Positions 1 through 5,273 of a stretch of DNA of 5,273 nucleotides are shown piece by piece. The position numbers were made by a program, and so were the translations under genes. The stretch is from Caulobacteraceae bacterium. Lineage in GTDB: Bacteria > Pseudomonadota > Alphaproteobacteria > Caulobacterales > Caulobacteraceae. Under the pieces are notes generated by a model that worked only from the letters and a program-made list of their open reading frames with translations, made no database searches and was not told the DNA's origin. Location: NCBI GenBank assembly GCA_003161535.1, contig PMOM01000197.1, forward strand, positions 4,828-10,100. The letters run 5' to 3'. Position 1 is the first letter of the stretch. Each line of letters opens with the position of its first letter.

Positions 1-318
1 CAGCTGGTGCAGAAGAAGCTCGCCGATATGATGACCGAGATCGCGCTGGGCTATGAAGGGGCGCTGGCGCTCGGCCGCCTGATCGACCAGGGAGCGTGGG
101 TCCCCGAGGCCATCAGCCTGATGAAGCGTAACAACTGCGGCAAGGCGCTGGAAATAGCTCGCGTTGCGCGCGACATGCATGGGGCCAACGGCATCAGCGG
201 CGAGTATCACGTCATGCGCCACGCCGCGAACCTGGAGACAGTGAACACTTACGAGGGCGCGCACGATGTCCACGCCTTGATCCTCGGCCGCGCCATCACC
301 GGCGAAAACGCGTTCTAG
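1..318 (+). CDS. gcdH: Glutaryl-CoA dehydrogenase, C-terminal part (5' end outside window)
   Basis: This is the last 105 codons of an acyl-CoA dehydrogenase, open from base 1 and ending in TAG. Such enzymes are about 390-400 residues, so only the C-terminal helical domain is present. GcdH is a cytosolic FAD enzyme that oxidises and decarboxylates glutaryl-CoA to crotonyl-CoA in lysine, tryptophan and glutarate breakdown, passing electrons to electron-transfer flavoprotein. What I see: the helix block around [13 protein letters not shown] (bases 124-162), then [15 protein letters not shown], then the motif [20 protein letters not shown] near the end. The Glu of TYEG (bases 253-255) matches the catalytic base of this family. 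The RNNCGKAL and [11 protein letters not shown] blocks are more typical of glutaryl-CoA dehydrogenase than of short- or medium-chain acyl-CoA dehydrogenases. The transporter gene starts 20 bases downstream on the same strand, suggesting one transcript. The true start is not in the window. Confidence 0.92.
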   Translation, partial: QLVQKKLADMMTEIALGYEGALALGRLIDQGAWVPEAISLMKRNNCGKALEIARVARDMHGANGISGEYHVMRHAANLETVNTYEGAHDVHALILGRAITGENAF

Positions 319-338
319 GCCGCGGGGGGCGCAAGACC

Positions 339-2012
339 ATGACCGCGGCCGCCGGCGATCAATTGGCCGCCAAGTCGGTATCCATGACCACGGTGATCGC
401 GGCCTCATCGCTGGGCACCACTTTCGAGTGGTACGATTTCTTCGTTTTCGGCGCTCTGACGCCGGTGATCGCCAAGAATTTCTTCACCGCCTTGGACCCA
501 ACCTCCGGGCTGCTGGCGGCGCTGGCCCTGTTCGGAGCCGGGTTCTTCTTCCGGCCCATCGGGGCTCTGATCTTCGGGCGCATCGGCGATCGCGTCGGAC
601 GCAAGGGCGCCTTCCTGATCACCGTCACCATGATGGGCGGCGCCACCTGCGCCATTGGCCTCCTGCCCACCTTCGCCCAGGCCGGCCCTATCGCGCCGCT
701 GCTGTTGATCGTCATGCGAATTATCCAGGGAACGGCGCTGGGCGGGGAGTATGGCGGCGCGGCCGTCTATGTGGCCGAGCACGCCCGGCCGGGACGGCGG
801 GGCTGGGCCACCAGCTGGATCCAGGCGTCGGCGGCCTTCGGCCTGGTCGGCGCCCTGGCCGCGATCTTCCTGACGCGCACGGCGATGGGCGAGGCACGGT
901 TCACCGACGGTGGCTGGACGGGGGGCTGGCGGCTGCCGTTTCTGTTTTCGGCCGGTCTGCTGGCGATATCCATCTGGATGCGTCTGAAGCTCACCGAGAG
1001 CCCAGCCTTTCAGGCTCTGAAGGACGCGGGAGCGAGGGCCAAGGCGCCCTATGCCGAGGCTTTCGGCCAATGGAGAAACCTGAAAATCGTGCTCATTGCG
1101 CTGATCGCCGTCATGTGTGGTCAGGGTGCCGCCTGGTACACCCTGTTCTTCTATGCCGAACAGGTCTTCCTCGAAAGGTTCCTGAAGATTGCCCCGGCCA
1201 CCGGCACGGCGCTTCTGATCGCCATCAGCGTGGCCAGCGCCCCGCTTTATGTTTTGTTCGGCGCCCTGTCCGACCGGGTGGGCCGCAAGTGGGTGATGTG
1301 GTCGGGCATGACTCTCGCCCTGGTGGCGTTTTTCCCGGGATTCCACGCGCTCACCCATCTGGCCAATCCCGCCTTGGAGGCGGCCCAGGCGCGCACTCCG
1401 GTGGTTGTGGTCGCCGATCCGGCACGCTGTTCGCCGCAGTTCGACCTTCTGGGTAAGGCGAAATTCGTGACGTCCTGCGATATCGCCAAGACCACGCTGT
1501 CCAACGCGGGCGTCTCCTACGACAACCAGGCCGCGCCGGCCGGAGCCGTGGCGCGGGTTAAGATCGGCGCCGATGTCGTGCTCTCGCGCGAGGCGAGCGG
1601 ATTGCCAGCGGCGGCGCAGAAAGCGGCCGCGTGGGACGTCAAGAGCCGACTGATGGCCGGGCTGGCGGACGCGGGTTACCCGGCGACGGCCGATCCGGCG
1701 CGGGTCAATTTCTGGGGCCTTTTCGGCGTGCTGATGATTTTCGTGGTCGCCTGCACCGCCTTGTTCGGGCCCATCGCGATCGCGCTGGTCGAGCTTTTTC
1801 CCACCCGTATCCGCTATACGGCGATGTCGCTGCCCTATCACATCGGCGCCGGCTGGATCGGCGGGTTCATGCCGGTGACCGCCTTCGCCATCGTCACGGT
1901 GACGGGCAACATTTATTCCGGGCTTTGGTATCCGGCGATCTTCACCGCCATCAGCGTGTTCACGCTGCCTTTCCTGCTGCCGGAAACCAAGAACCGGTCC
2001 ATGGAAGGGTGA
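339..2012 (+). CDS. MFS transporter, metabolite:H+ symporter (MHS) family
   Basis: This 557-residue inner-membrane protein probably couples proton entry to uptake of an organic acid or similar metabolite. MHS relatives include KgtP, ShiA and ProP. Twelve hydrophobic segments are recognisable. Family motifs are FEWYDFFVFG (residues 29-38), GRIGDRVGRK (80-89), RIIQGTALGGEYGG (127-140), a second motif-A copy GALSDRVGRK (308-317), and ELFPTRIRYTAMSLPYHIG (485-503). Residues of about 342-455 form a hydrophilic insertion between TM9 and TM10, predicted periplasmic, with Cys364 and Cys380; it explains the length above the usual 430-450. The ATG at 339 has a G-run (324-329) nine bases upstream; a second in-frame ATG at 384 would remove 15 residues before TM1 and is possible. 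The gene follows gcdH after 20 bases, so a catabolic substrate linked to glutaryl-CoA is plausible but unproven. The family is secure, the substrate unknown. Confidence 0.92.
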   Translation: MTAAAGDQLAAKSVSMTTVIAASSLGTTFEWYDFFVFGALTPVIAKNFFTALDPTSGLLAALALFGAGFFFRPIGALIFGRIGDRVGRKGAFLITVTMMGGATCAIGLLPTFAQAGPIAPLLLIVMRIIQGTALGGEYGGAAVYVAEHARPGRRGWATSWIQASAAFGLVGALAAIFLTRTAMGEARFTDGGWTGGWRLPFLFSAGLLAISIWMRLKLTESPAFQALKDAGARAKAPYAEAFGQWRNLKIVLIALIAVMCGQGAAWYTLFFYAEQVFLERFLKIAPATGTALLIAISVASAPLYVLFGALSDRVGRKWVMWSGMTLALVAFFPGFHALTHLANPALEAAQARTPVVVVADPARCSPQFDLLGKAKFVTSCDIAKTTLSNAGVSYDNQAAPAGAVARVKIGADVVLSREASGLPAAAQKAAAWDVKSRLMAGLADAGYPATADPARVNFWGLFGVLMIFVVACTALFGPIAIALVELFPTRIRYTAMSLPYHIGAGWIGGFMPVTAFAIVTVTGNIYSGLWYPAIFTAISVFTLPFLLPETKNRSMEG

Positions 2013-2013
2013 G

Positions 2014-2030
2014 GGGGCGAGCCGCGCCCC
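2014..2030. terminator. Possible bidirectional terminator hairpin between convergent genes
   Basis: GGGGCG (2014-2019) pairs perfectly with CGCCCC (2025-2030) around the five-base loop AGCCG. It fills the 17-base gap between the transporter stop (2010-2012) and the modB stop (2030-2032) on the opposite strand. The position suits a shared terminator for two convergent units. There is no T-run on either side, so it is not a classical intrinsic terminator, and short GC stems are common by chance in DNA this GC-rich. Confidence 0.35.
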
Positions 2031-2722
2031 TAGGCGTTGGCGCGCCGACGAGTCACGCCGCGGCTGACGGCGTCTGAGATCAGGACGGCGGTGATGGCGA
2101 TGGCGGCGGCGATGGCGCACAAGACCACGGCGCGCGTCTCTCCGCCGGGTGTCTGAGTGGCTTGATAGATGGCTGTGGGCAAGGTCAGGGTCTCGCCGGG
2201 GATCGCGGCCACGAAGGTGATGGTGGCGCCAAACTCGCCAAGCGCCTTGGCGAAACCTAGGACCGCGCCGGCCGCCAGACCGGGGCCGGCGAGCGGCACG
2301 GTGATGCGGAAGAAGCGCACCATCCAGCTCGCTCCCAGCGTGCGGGCGGCCTCATCGACCTCGCGGTCGATGGCCTCGATGGCCAGGCGGATGGGTCGCA
2401 CCATCAGCGGAAATGCCATGATCCCCGCCGCCAGCGCCGCCCCTGTCCAACGAAAAGCGAACACCACGCCGACGCTCTCCAAGGCGCGGCCCAAAATGCC
2501 GTGATGGCCGAACAGAACCAGCAGGGCGTAGCCCGTCGCCACCGGCGGCAGCACCAGAGGCAGATGGGTGACGGCGTCCAGAAGGGCGCGGCCGACAAAC
2601 CGTCCCCGCGCCAAGGCGTAGGCGACGCCAAGAGCGAGAGGCAGGCCGCAGATCGTCGCCGTCGCCGCCACCTTCAGTGACAGAATAACCGCCTGGATCT
2701 CGTCCGGTCCCAGCAGTGTCAC
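2030..2722 (-). CDS. modB: Molybdate ABC transporter permease ModB
   Basis: This 230-residue integral membrane protein is the permease of an ABC importer, expected to pair with a periplasmic binding protein (ModA) and an ATPase (ModC) to bring in molybdate. The length is normal for ModB and shorter than the sulfate permeases CysT/CysW (roughly 270-290). Signatures seen: LPLVLPPVATGYALL (residues 54-68); the ATPase-contact EAA loop EAARTLGASWMVRFFRITVP (124-143); and GFAKALGEFGATITF (156-170) followed by PGETLTLPTAIY, all strongly ModB-like. About five membrane spans can be drawn. The start is GTG at 2722-2720, whose bases overlap the TGA stop of the upstream CysG-like gene (GTGA), so translation is probably coupled; no strong independent ribosome binding site is visible. 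modA and modC are not adjacent on this strand. Tungstate transport is an alternative that sequence cannot exclude. Confidence 0.9.
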   Translation of the reverse strand: MTLLGPDEIQAVILSLKVAATATICGLPLALGVAYALARGRFVGRALLDAVTHLPLVLPPVATGYALLVLFGHHGILGRALESVGVVFAFRWTGAALAAGIMAFPLMVRPIRLAIEAIDREVDEAARTLGASWMVRFFRITVPLAGPGLAAGAVLGFAKALGEFGATITFVAAIPGETLTLPTAIYQATQTPGGETRAVVLCAIAAAIAITAVLISDAVSRGVTRRRANA

Positions 2723-3612
2723 GACGCCGGCGCCGCCTGCAGGACCTCGATGGCGACGCCGAGGGCTCCCAGCCGCGACGCCAGGGCGGTGTCGTGGACC
2801 GCGCCGATCACGGCCACCAGGCGACCGGCCCGCGCCAGATCGGCGATGGCCGGCGCGCTCGCCGATCGCGGCGTCATGCGTTGCGCGTCTCGCCGGGCGT
2901 GGCTGGCCAGAATCGCCGCCGAGCCCTTGCCGGCCACGATGACATCGGCGGTGTTCAAGGCGCGCATGGCGCGCACGCTGATGAGGTCCGCCTCGGTCGG
3001 CGCCTCGATGAAGCTCACCCGTCCGACCGCGCTCCAGCCTCCAGCGATCGCGGTCGACAGCAGCCGCGAGGCCAGCACGAGGTCGCCCGCCCTTGCCGCA
3101 TCCCCCACCGGGCCCGCGAGAACGGCGCGCAGGAAGGCCCGGCGCTGGGCCAGATCGGGAAACGCCGCGCGCACGGCTTCGCGCTGGTGGCCCAGCAAGG
3201 CGACGATCCCCCCGACACCCTCGGGCACATGCGCCTCGATCTCGGCGCGCAGGAGCGACGCCAGCAGCGGCGCCGCGCCGCCGGTGCCGATGGCCGCCAC
3301 CACCTGCCCGCGATCGACCACCGCGGGGGTATGGAAGTCCGAGAGGTCCGGATGGTCGACCACGTTGACCGGCGCGCCACTCGCCCGCGCCGCCGCCGCC
3401 GCGGCGCGAAGGAAAGCCTCATCGTCACTGGCCACGAAGATGAGGCAGGCGCCCGCGTAGGCGCCTTTATCCAGAGCCTCTAGGCCGGTCAATCGCACCA
3501 CCTCGGCCGGAGCGCCTTCGAACAATCGCGCCTTGGCCGCCGCGCCGTCGCCGTCGCCCGCGATCACCACGCGGCGGCCCTTCAGCGGATAGAAGGCGGG
3601 AAAGGTTTCCAT
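2719..3612 (-). CDS. Siroheme synthase-like protein: CysG N-terminal domain plus partial methyltransferase-like tail
   Basis: This 297-residue protein starts like CysG/Met8 enzymes, which oxidise precorrin-2 with NAD+ and insert iron to make siroheme for sulfite and nitrite reductases. Residues 1-170 show the opening FPAFYPLKGRRVVIAG, a glycine-rich Rossmann turn GDGDGAAAKAR (19-29), FVASDDEAF, NVVDHPDLSDFHTPAVVDRG with Asp86 matching E. coli CysG Asp104, and AAIGTGGAAPLLASLLRAEIE. The Rossmann part is about 17 residues shorter than in E. coli CysG, as I remember that sequence. Residues 197-297 resemble only the N-terminal half of a uroporphyrinogen III methyltransferase (VSFIEAPTEADLISVRAMRAL, then HARRDAQRM), with its glycine-rich motifs lost. 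I chose ATG at 3612 because GGTGG lies five bases upstream; GTG at 3621 would add three residues. It overlaps modB by four bases. Dehydrogenase/chelatase activity is plausible; methyltransferase activity is unlikely. Confidence 0.8.
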   Translation of the reverse strand: METFPAFYPLKGRRVVIAGDGDGAAAKARLFEGAPAEVVRLTGLEALDKGAYAGACLIFVASDDEAFLRAAAAAARASGAPVNVVDHPDLSDFHTPAVVDRGQVVAAIGTGGAAPLLASLLRAEIEAHVPEGVGGIVALLGHQREAVRAAFPDLAQRRAFLRAVLAGPVGDAARAGDLVLASRLLSTAIAGGWSAVGRVSFIEAPTEADLISVRAMRALNTADVIVAGKGSAAILASHARRDAQRMTPRSASAPAIADLARAGRLVAVIGAVHDTALASRLGALGVAIEVLQAAPAS

Positions 3613-3656
3613 CGGCGCCACCGTATCGCGTCGATCGCGCCGGCGCGACGGGCGCT

Positions 3657-3685
3657 TTGCGAAGCTTGAGATTCGAGCCTAGCAT
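3657..3685 (+). promoter_or_regulatory. Candidate sigma-70-type promoter for the molybdenum hydroxylase genes
   Basis: TTGCGA (3657-3662) and TAGCAT (3680-3685) are separated by 17 bases and each match four of six bases of the TTGACA/TATAAT consensus. Transcription would begin about 25 bases before the ATG at 3716, a sensible leader length. Weak matches are usual in GC-rich alphaproteobacteria, so this is only a candidate. Confidence 0.35.
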
Positions 3686-3704
3686 CGGTCGGACATCAGG
3701 CCAC

Positions 3705-3710
3705 GGGGAG
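3705..3710 (+). promoter_or_regulatory. Ribosome binding site of the [2Fe-2S] subunit gene
   Basis: GGGGAG ends five bases before the ATG at 3716 and is the clearest Shine-Dalgarno sequence in the window. It fixes the start of this gene, and the protein then begins directly with the ferredoxin fold ([10 protein letters not shown]). Confidence 0.7.
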
Positions 3711-3715
3711 CGAAG

Positions 3716-4171
3716 ATGGCGACGACCCTTCAGATCAATGGCGCGAGCATCCAGGTCGCGGCCGCGCCCGATACCCCCCTGCTGTGGGTTCTGCGCGACG
3801 AGCTGGGGCTTACCGGCACCAAATACGGCTGCGGGATCGCCCAGTGCGGCGCCTGCACCGTGCATGCCAACGGCAAGGCGATCCGCTCCTGTCAGGCGCC
3901 GATCGGCTCTCTGGTCGGGGTCAAGATCACCACCATCGAGGGTCTTGGCGGCGTCCACCCGGTGCAGGCGGCCTGGATCAAGCGCGACGTGCCGCAGTGC
4001 GGCTACTGCCAGTCGGGTCAGATCATGTCAGCCGCCGCCCTTCTGGCGGCGACGCCCAAGCCGACCGACGCCGACATCGACGCCGCCATGAGCGGCAACA
4101 TCTGTCGCTGTGGAACCTACCAGCGCATCCGCGCGGCCATCAAGGACGCCGCCGGCGTCACCGTGGCCTGA
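3716..4171 (+). CDS. iorA: Molybdenum hydroxylase small subunit, two [2Fe-2S] clusters (isoquinoline 1-oxidoreductase alpha type)
   Basis: This 151-residue protein is the iron-sulfur subunit of a xanthine oxidase-family enzyme. It passes electrons from the molybdenum site in the large subunit to an outside acceptor. Residues 1-75 form a plant-type ferredoxin domain with cluster ligands Cys39, Cys44, Cys47 and Cys59 ([16 protein letters not shown], then SCQAP). Residues 80-145 are the four-helix [2Fe-2S]-binding domain with Cys95, Cys98, Cys130 and Cys132 ([11 protein letters not shown], then [16 protein letters not shown]). All eight ligands are present, and the length is normal for the family. 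There is no signal peptide. The large-subunit gene begins 17 bases downstream, and the pair looks like one operon. No FAD subunit gene lies between them, as in isoquinoline 1-oxidoreductase and related aldehyde dehydrogenases. Close homologues act on N-heterocycles or aldehydes, so the symbol indicates subfamily, not proven substrate. Confidence 0.93.
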   Translation: MATTLQINGASIQVAAAPDTPLLWVLRDELGLTGTKYGCGIAQCGACTVHANGKAIRSCQAPIGSLVGVKITTIEGLGGVHPVQAAWIKRDVPQCGYCQSGQIMSAAALLAATPKPTDADIDAAMSGNICRCGTYQRIRAAIKDAAGVTVA

Positions 4172-4188
4172 AGGGAGCCTTGAGGACC

Positions 4189-4290
4189 GTGAACGCTCCA
4201 GTCAAAACCTTCGACGCCAGGCTTCCGACGCGCCGTGACGTGGTGGTGATTTCCGCCGTCGCCGCCGGCGGGGCCCTGCTGGTCGGCTGC
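4189..4290 (+). other. Predicted Tat signal peptide with lipobox in the large subunit
   Basis: The first 34 codons give a short n-region with Arg15-Arg16 in PTRRDVVV (Tat-like T-R-R-x-hydrophobic), then an uncharged stretch VVVISAVAAGGALLVG, then Cys34. LVGC fits the lipoprotein signal-peptidase II consensus. Ser at +2 is what one expects for outer-membrane sorting in many proteobacteria. The Tat part agrees with export of a folded cofactor-loaded enzyme; lipidation is an inference. Confidence 0.6.
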
Positions 4291-5273
4291 TCGCCGGCCT
4301 CGCTGCTGTCCCTGGGCGCCAAGGAGGGCGACTTTGGCGCCTTCGGCCCTTTCATCGCCATCGCGCCGGACGGCGTGGTGACCGTGGTCTCCAAACACAT
4401 CGAATTTGGCCAAGGCAGTCACGCTGGCCTGGCGGCCATCGCCGCCGAGGAATTGGGCGCGAACTGGGACACCGTGAAGGTCGTGCAGGCGCCGGCCAAC
4501 GCCAGCGTTTACGCCAACCTCGGCATGGGCGCGCAGGGCACGGGCGGCTCCTCGGCGATCGCCAATTCCTGGCTCCAGCTGCGCACGGCCGGCGCGGCGG
4601 CGCGGGCCATGCTGGTTTCGGCCGCCGCCACCCGCTGGAATGTGCACGCCGGCGAGGTGACGGTGAGCAATGGCGTCGTCTCGCACGCCTCGGGCAAGTC
4701 GGCGACCTTTGGCCAACTCGTCGCCGACGCCGGCAAGGTCACGCCGCCCGCCACGCCGACCCTGAAGGACCCGGCGACCTTCACCCTGATCGGTTCGGAC
4801 CGGGTTCGGCGCAAGGACGCGGTGATCAAATCGACCGGCGCGGCGCGGTTCACCCAGGATGTCCGCCTGCCCAACATGCTTACCGCCATGGTCGCCCATC
4901 CGACCCGGTTTGGGGCCAGGGTGGAGAGCTTCGACGCCACCGCCGCCAGGAAAGTTCCAGGCGTGGTCGATGTCTTCCAGATTCCCACCGGCGTGGCGGT
5001 GACGGCGACCAATAGCTGGGCGGCGCGTCAGGGCCGTGACGCAGTCAAGGTCAAATGGGACGAATCCAGAGCCGAAAAGCGCGGTTCCGACGCGATCCTG
5101 GCCTCCTATCGTGGATTCGCCTCGGGAAGAACCACGGCGTCCGGCGGGGCGAAGTGGCAGACCTTCGAAAGCCGCGATGGGGCGCCCGCGCCCGTCGGCG
5201 GGGCGGTGATCGAGGCTGCGTATGACTTTCCCTATCTCGCCCACGCCGCCATGGAGCCGATGAACTGCGTGGC
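4189..5273 (+). CDS. iorB: Molybdenum hydroxylase large subunit, N-terminal part (isoquinoline 1-oxidoreductase beta type; 3' end outside window)
   Basis: This reading frame is open from the start through the window end (361 codons); the family is usually about 700-770 residues, so roughly half is present. It holds the molybdopterin-cytosine-dinucleotide site where the substrate is hydroxylated. Seen in order: a likely Tat signal with Arg15-Arg16 and a hydrophobic stretch ending in LLVGC (Cys34); a first cofactor-binding segment with FGQGSHAGLA (73-82) and AEEL; GAQGTGGSSAIANSW (114-128) with LRTAGAAAR; an aldehyde-oxidase a/b hammerhead domain at about 215-290 (GAARFTQDVRLPNML); and YDFPYLAHAAMEPMNC (345-360), a hallmark of this family. 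I chose GTG at 4189; GGGAG (4173-4177) is 11 bases upstream. An in-frame TTG at 4180 would add three residues. The gene follows iorA after 17 bases, as expected for two subunits of one complex. Substrate unknown. Confidence 0.9.
   Translation, partial: MNAPVKTFDARLPTRRDVVVISAVAAGGALLVGCSPASLLSLGAKEGDFGAFGPFIAIAPDGVVTVVSKHIEFGQGSHAGLAAIAAEELGANWDTVKVVQAPANASVYANLGMGAQGTGGSSAIANSWLQLRTAGAAARAMLVSAAATRWNVHAGEVTVSNGVVSHASGKSATFGQLVADAGKVTPPATPTLKDPATFTLIGSDRVRRKDAVIKSTGAARFTQDVRLPNMLTAMVAHPTRFGARVESFDATAARKVPGVVDVFQIPTGVAVTATNSWAARQGRDAVKVKWDESRAEKRGSDAILASYRGFASGRTTASGGAKWQTFESRDGAPAPVGGAVIEAAYDFPYLAHAAMEPMNCV

Larger units (their letters stand above)
3613..3715. promoter_or_regulatory. Shared divergent control region between the cysG-like/modB unit and the molybdenum hydroxylase genes
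   Basis: These 103 bases separate two divergently transcribed units, so promoters for both should lie here or just inside the genes. It contains a perfect 14-base palindrome, TCGCGCCGGCGCGA, at 3635-3648. A weaker inverted repeat, CTTGA-N3-TCGAG with one mismatch, lies at 3665-3677. I could not place a convincing leftward promoter. No riboswitch-like fold was recognised, though a molybdenum-cofactor RNA motif cannot be excluded by eye. Confidence 0.55.

Noticed and set aside
1362..1703. Symporter insertion as a recently acquired foreign segment or a frameshift artefact
   Set aside because: The frame stays open with base composition like its surroundings, membrane segments resume correctly afterwards, and similar blocks exist in the family.
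405..2120. 571-codon open frame on the minus strand, opposite the symporter gene
   Set aside because: Its translation is rich in Arg, His, Gly and Gln with no fold-like pattern. It lies over a gene with clear MHS motifs. Long antisense frames are expected from GC-rich third codon positions.
2030..2722. Sulfate permease (CysT/CysW) as identity, given the CysG-like neighbour
   Set aside because: The 230-residue length and the LPLVLPPVATGY and GFAKALGEFGATITF motifs fit ModB better than the longer sulfate permeases.
2716..3483. 255-codon open frame on the plus strand, opposite the CysG-like gene
   Set aside because: Arg/Gly/Asp-rich low-complexity translation without recognisable motifs; the minus strand carries clear CysG and modB signatures.
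3654..3665. Small hairpin GCTT-TGCG-AAGC in the divergent region as a terminator or attenuator
   Set aside because: Only four base pairs with no T-run; it overlaps the candidate -35 box and is too weak to call.
4117..5244. 375-codon open frame on the minus strand, opposite the molybdenum hydroxylase large subunit
   Set aside because: The plus frame is open to the window end with strong family motifs; the minus translation is Gly/Arg/His-rich and resembles nothing I know.
5244..5273. Molybdenum hydroxylase large subunit as a truncated pseudogene
   Set aside because: The frame is intact up to the last base; the missing half is simply beyond the window.

Overview
The window is GC-rich, gene-dense DNA that looks like an alphaproteobacterial chromosome. 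The protein styles and the GTG starts resemble Caulobacterales (Caulobacter or Phenylobacterium), but that is my impression from familiar families, not a database result. Six protein-coding genes fill almost everything. Two are cut by the window edges. The largest non-coding stretch is about 100 bases. I see no rRNA, tRNA, CRISPR array, insertion sequence or prophage gene.

Left part, plus strand (1-2012): the C-terminal quarter of a glutaryl-CoA dehydrogenase (gcdH) is followed after 20 bases by a metabolite:H+ symporter (MHS branch of the major facilitator superfamily). The two are probably co-transcribed, which suggests uptake of an organic acid or amino acid feeding acyl-CoA catabolism; the substrate is not visible from sequence. 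A short GC hairpin sits between this gene and the next, convergent one.

Middle part, minus strand (2030-3612): a two-gene unit transcribed right to left. First comes a siroheme-synthase-like protein: a CysG N-terminal dehydrogenase/ferrochelatase domain joined to a degraded half of a uroporphyrinogen methyltransferase domain. It overlaps by four bases (GTGA) with modB, the molybdate ABC-transporter permease. No modA or modC lies next to modB inside the window.

Right part, plus strand (3716-5273): a divergently transcribed pair encodes a two-subunit molybdenum hydroxylase of the isoquinoline 1-oxidoreductase/aldehyde oxidase type. The small subunit carries two [2Fe-2S] clusters. The large subunit, cut by the window end, begins with what looks like a Tat signal ending in a lipoprotein cysteine.

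The unifying theme is cofactor supply: molybdate import and tetrapyrrole chemistry are encoded back to back with a molybdenum enzyme, around a 103-base shared control region. Nothing here is clearly a new system. The most unusual points are the half-methyltransferase tail on the CysG-like protein, its shortened Rossmann domain, and the predicted membrane-anchored export of the molybdenum hydroxylase.
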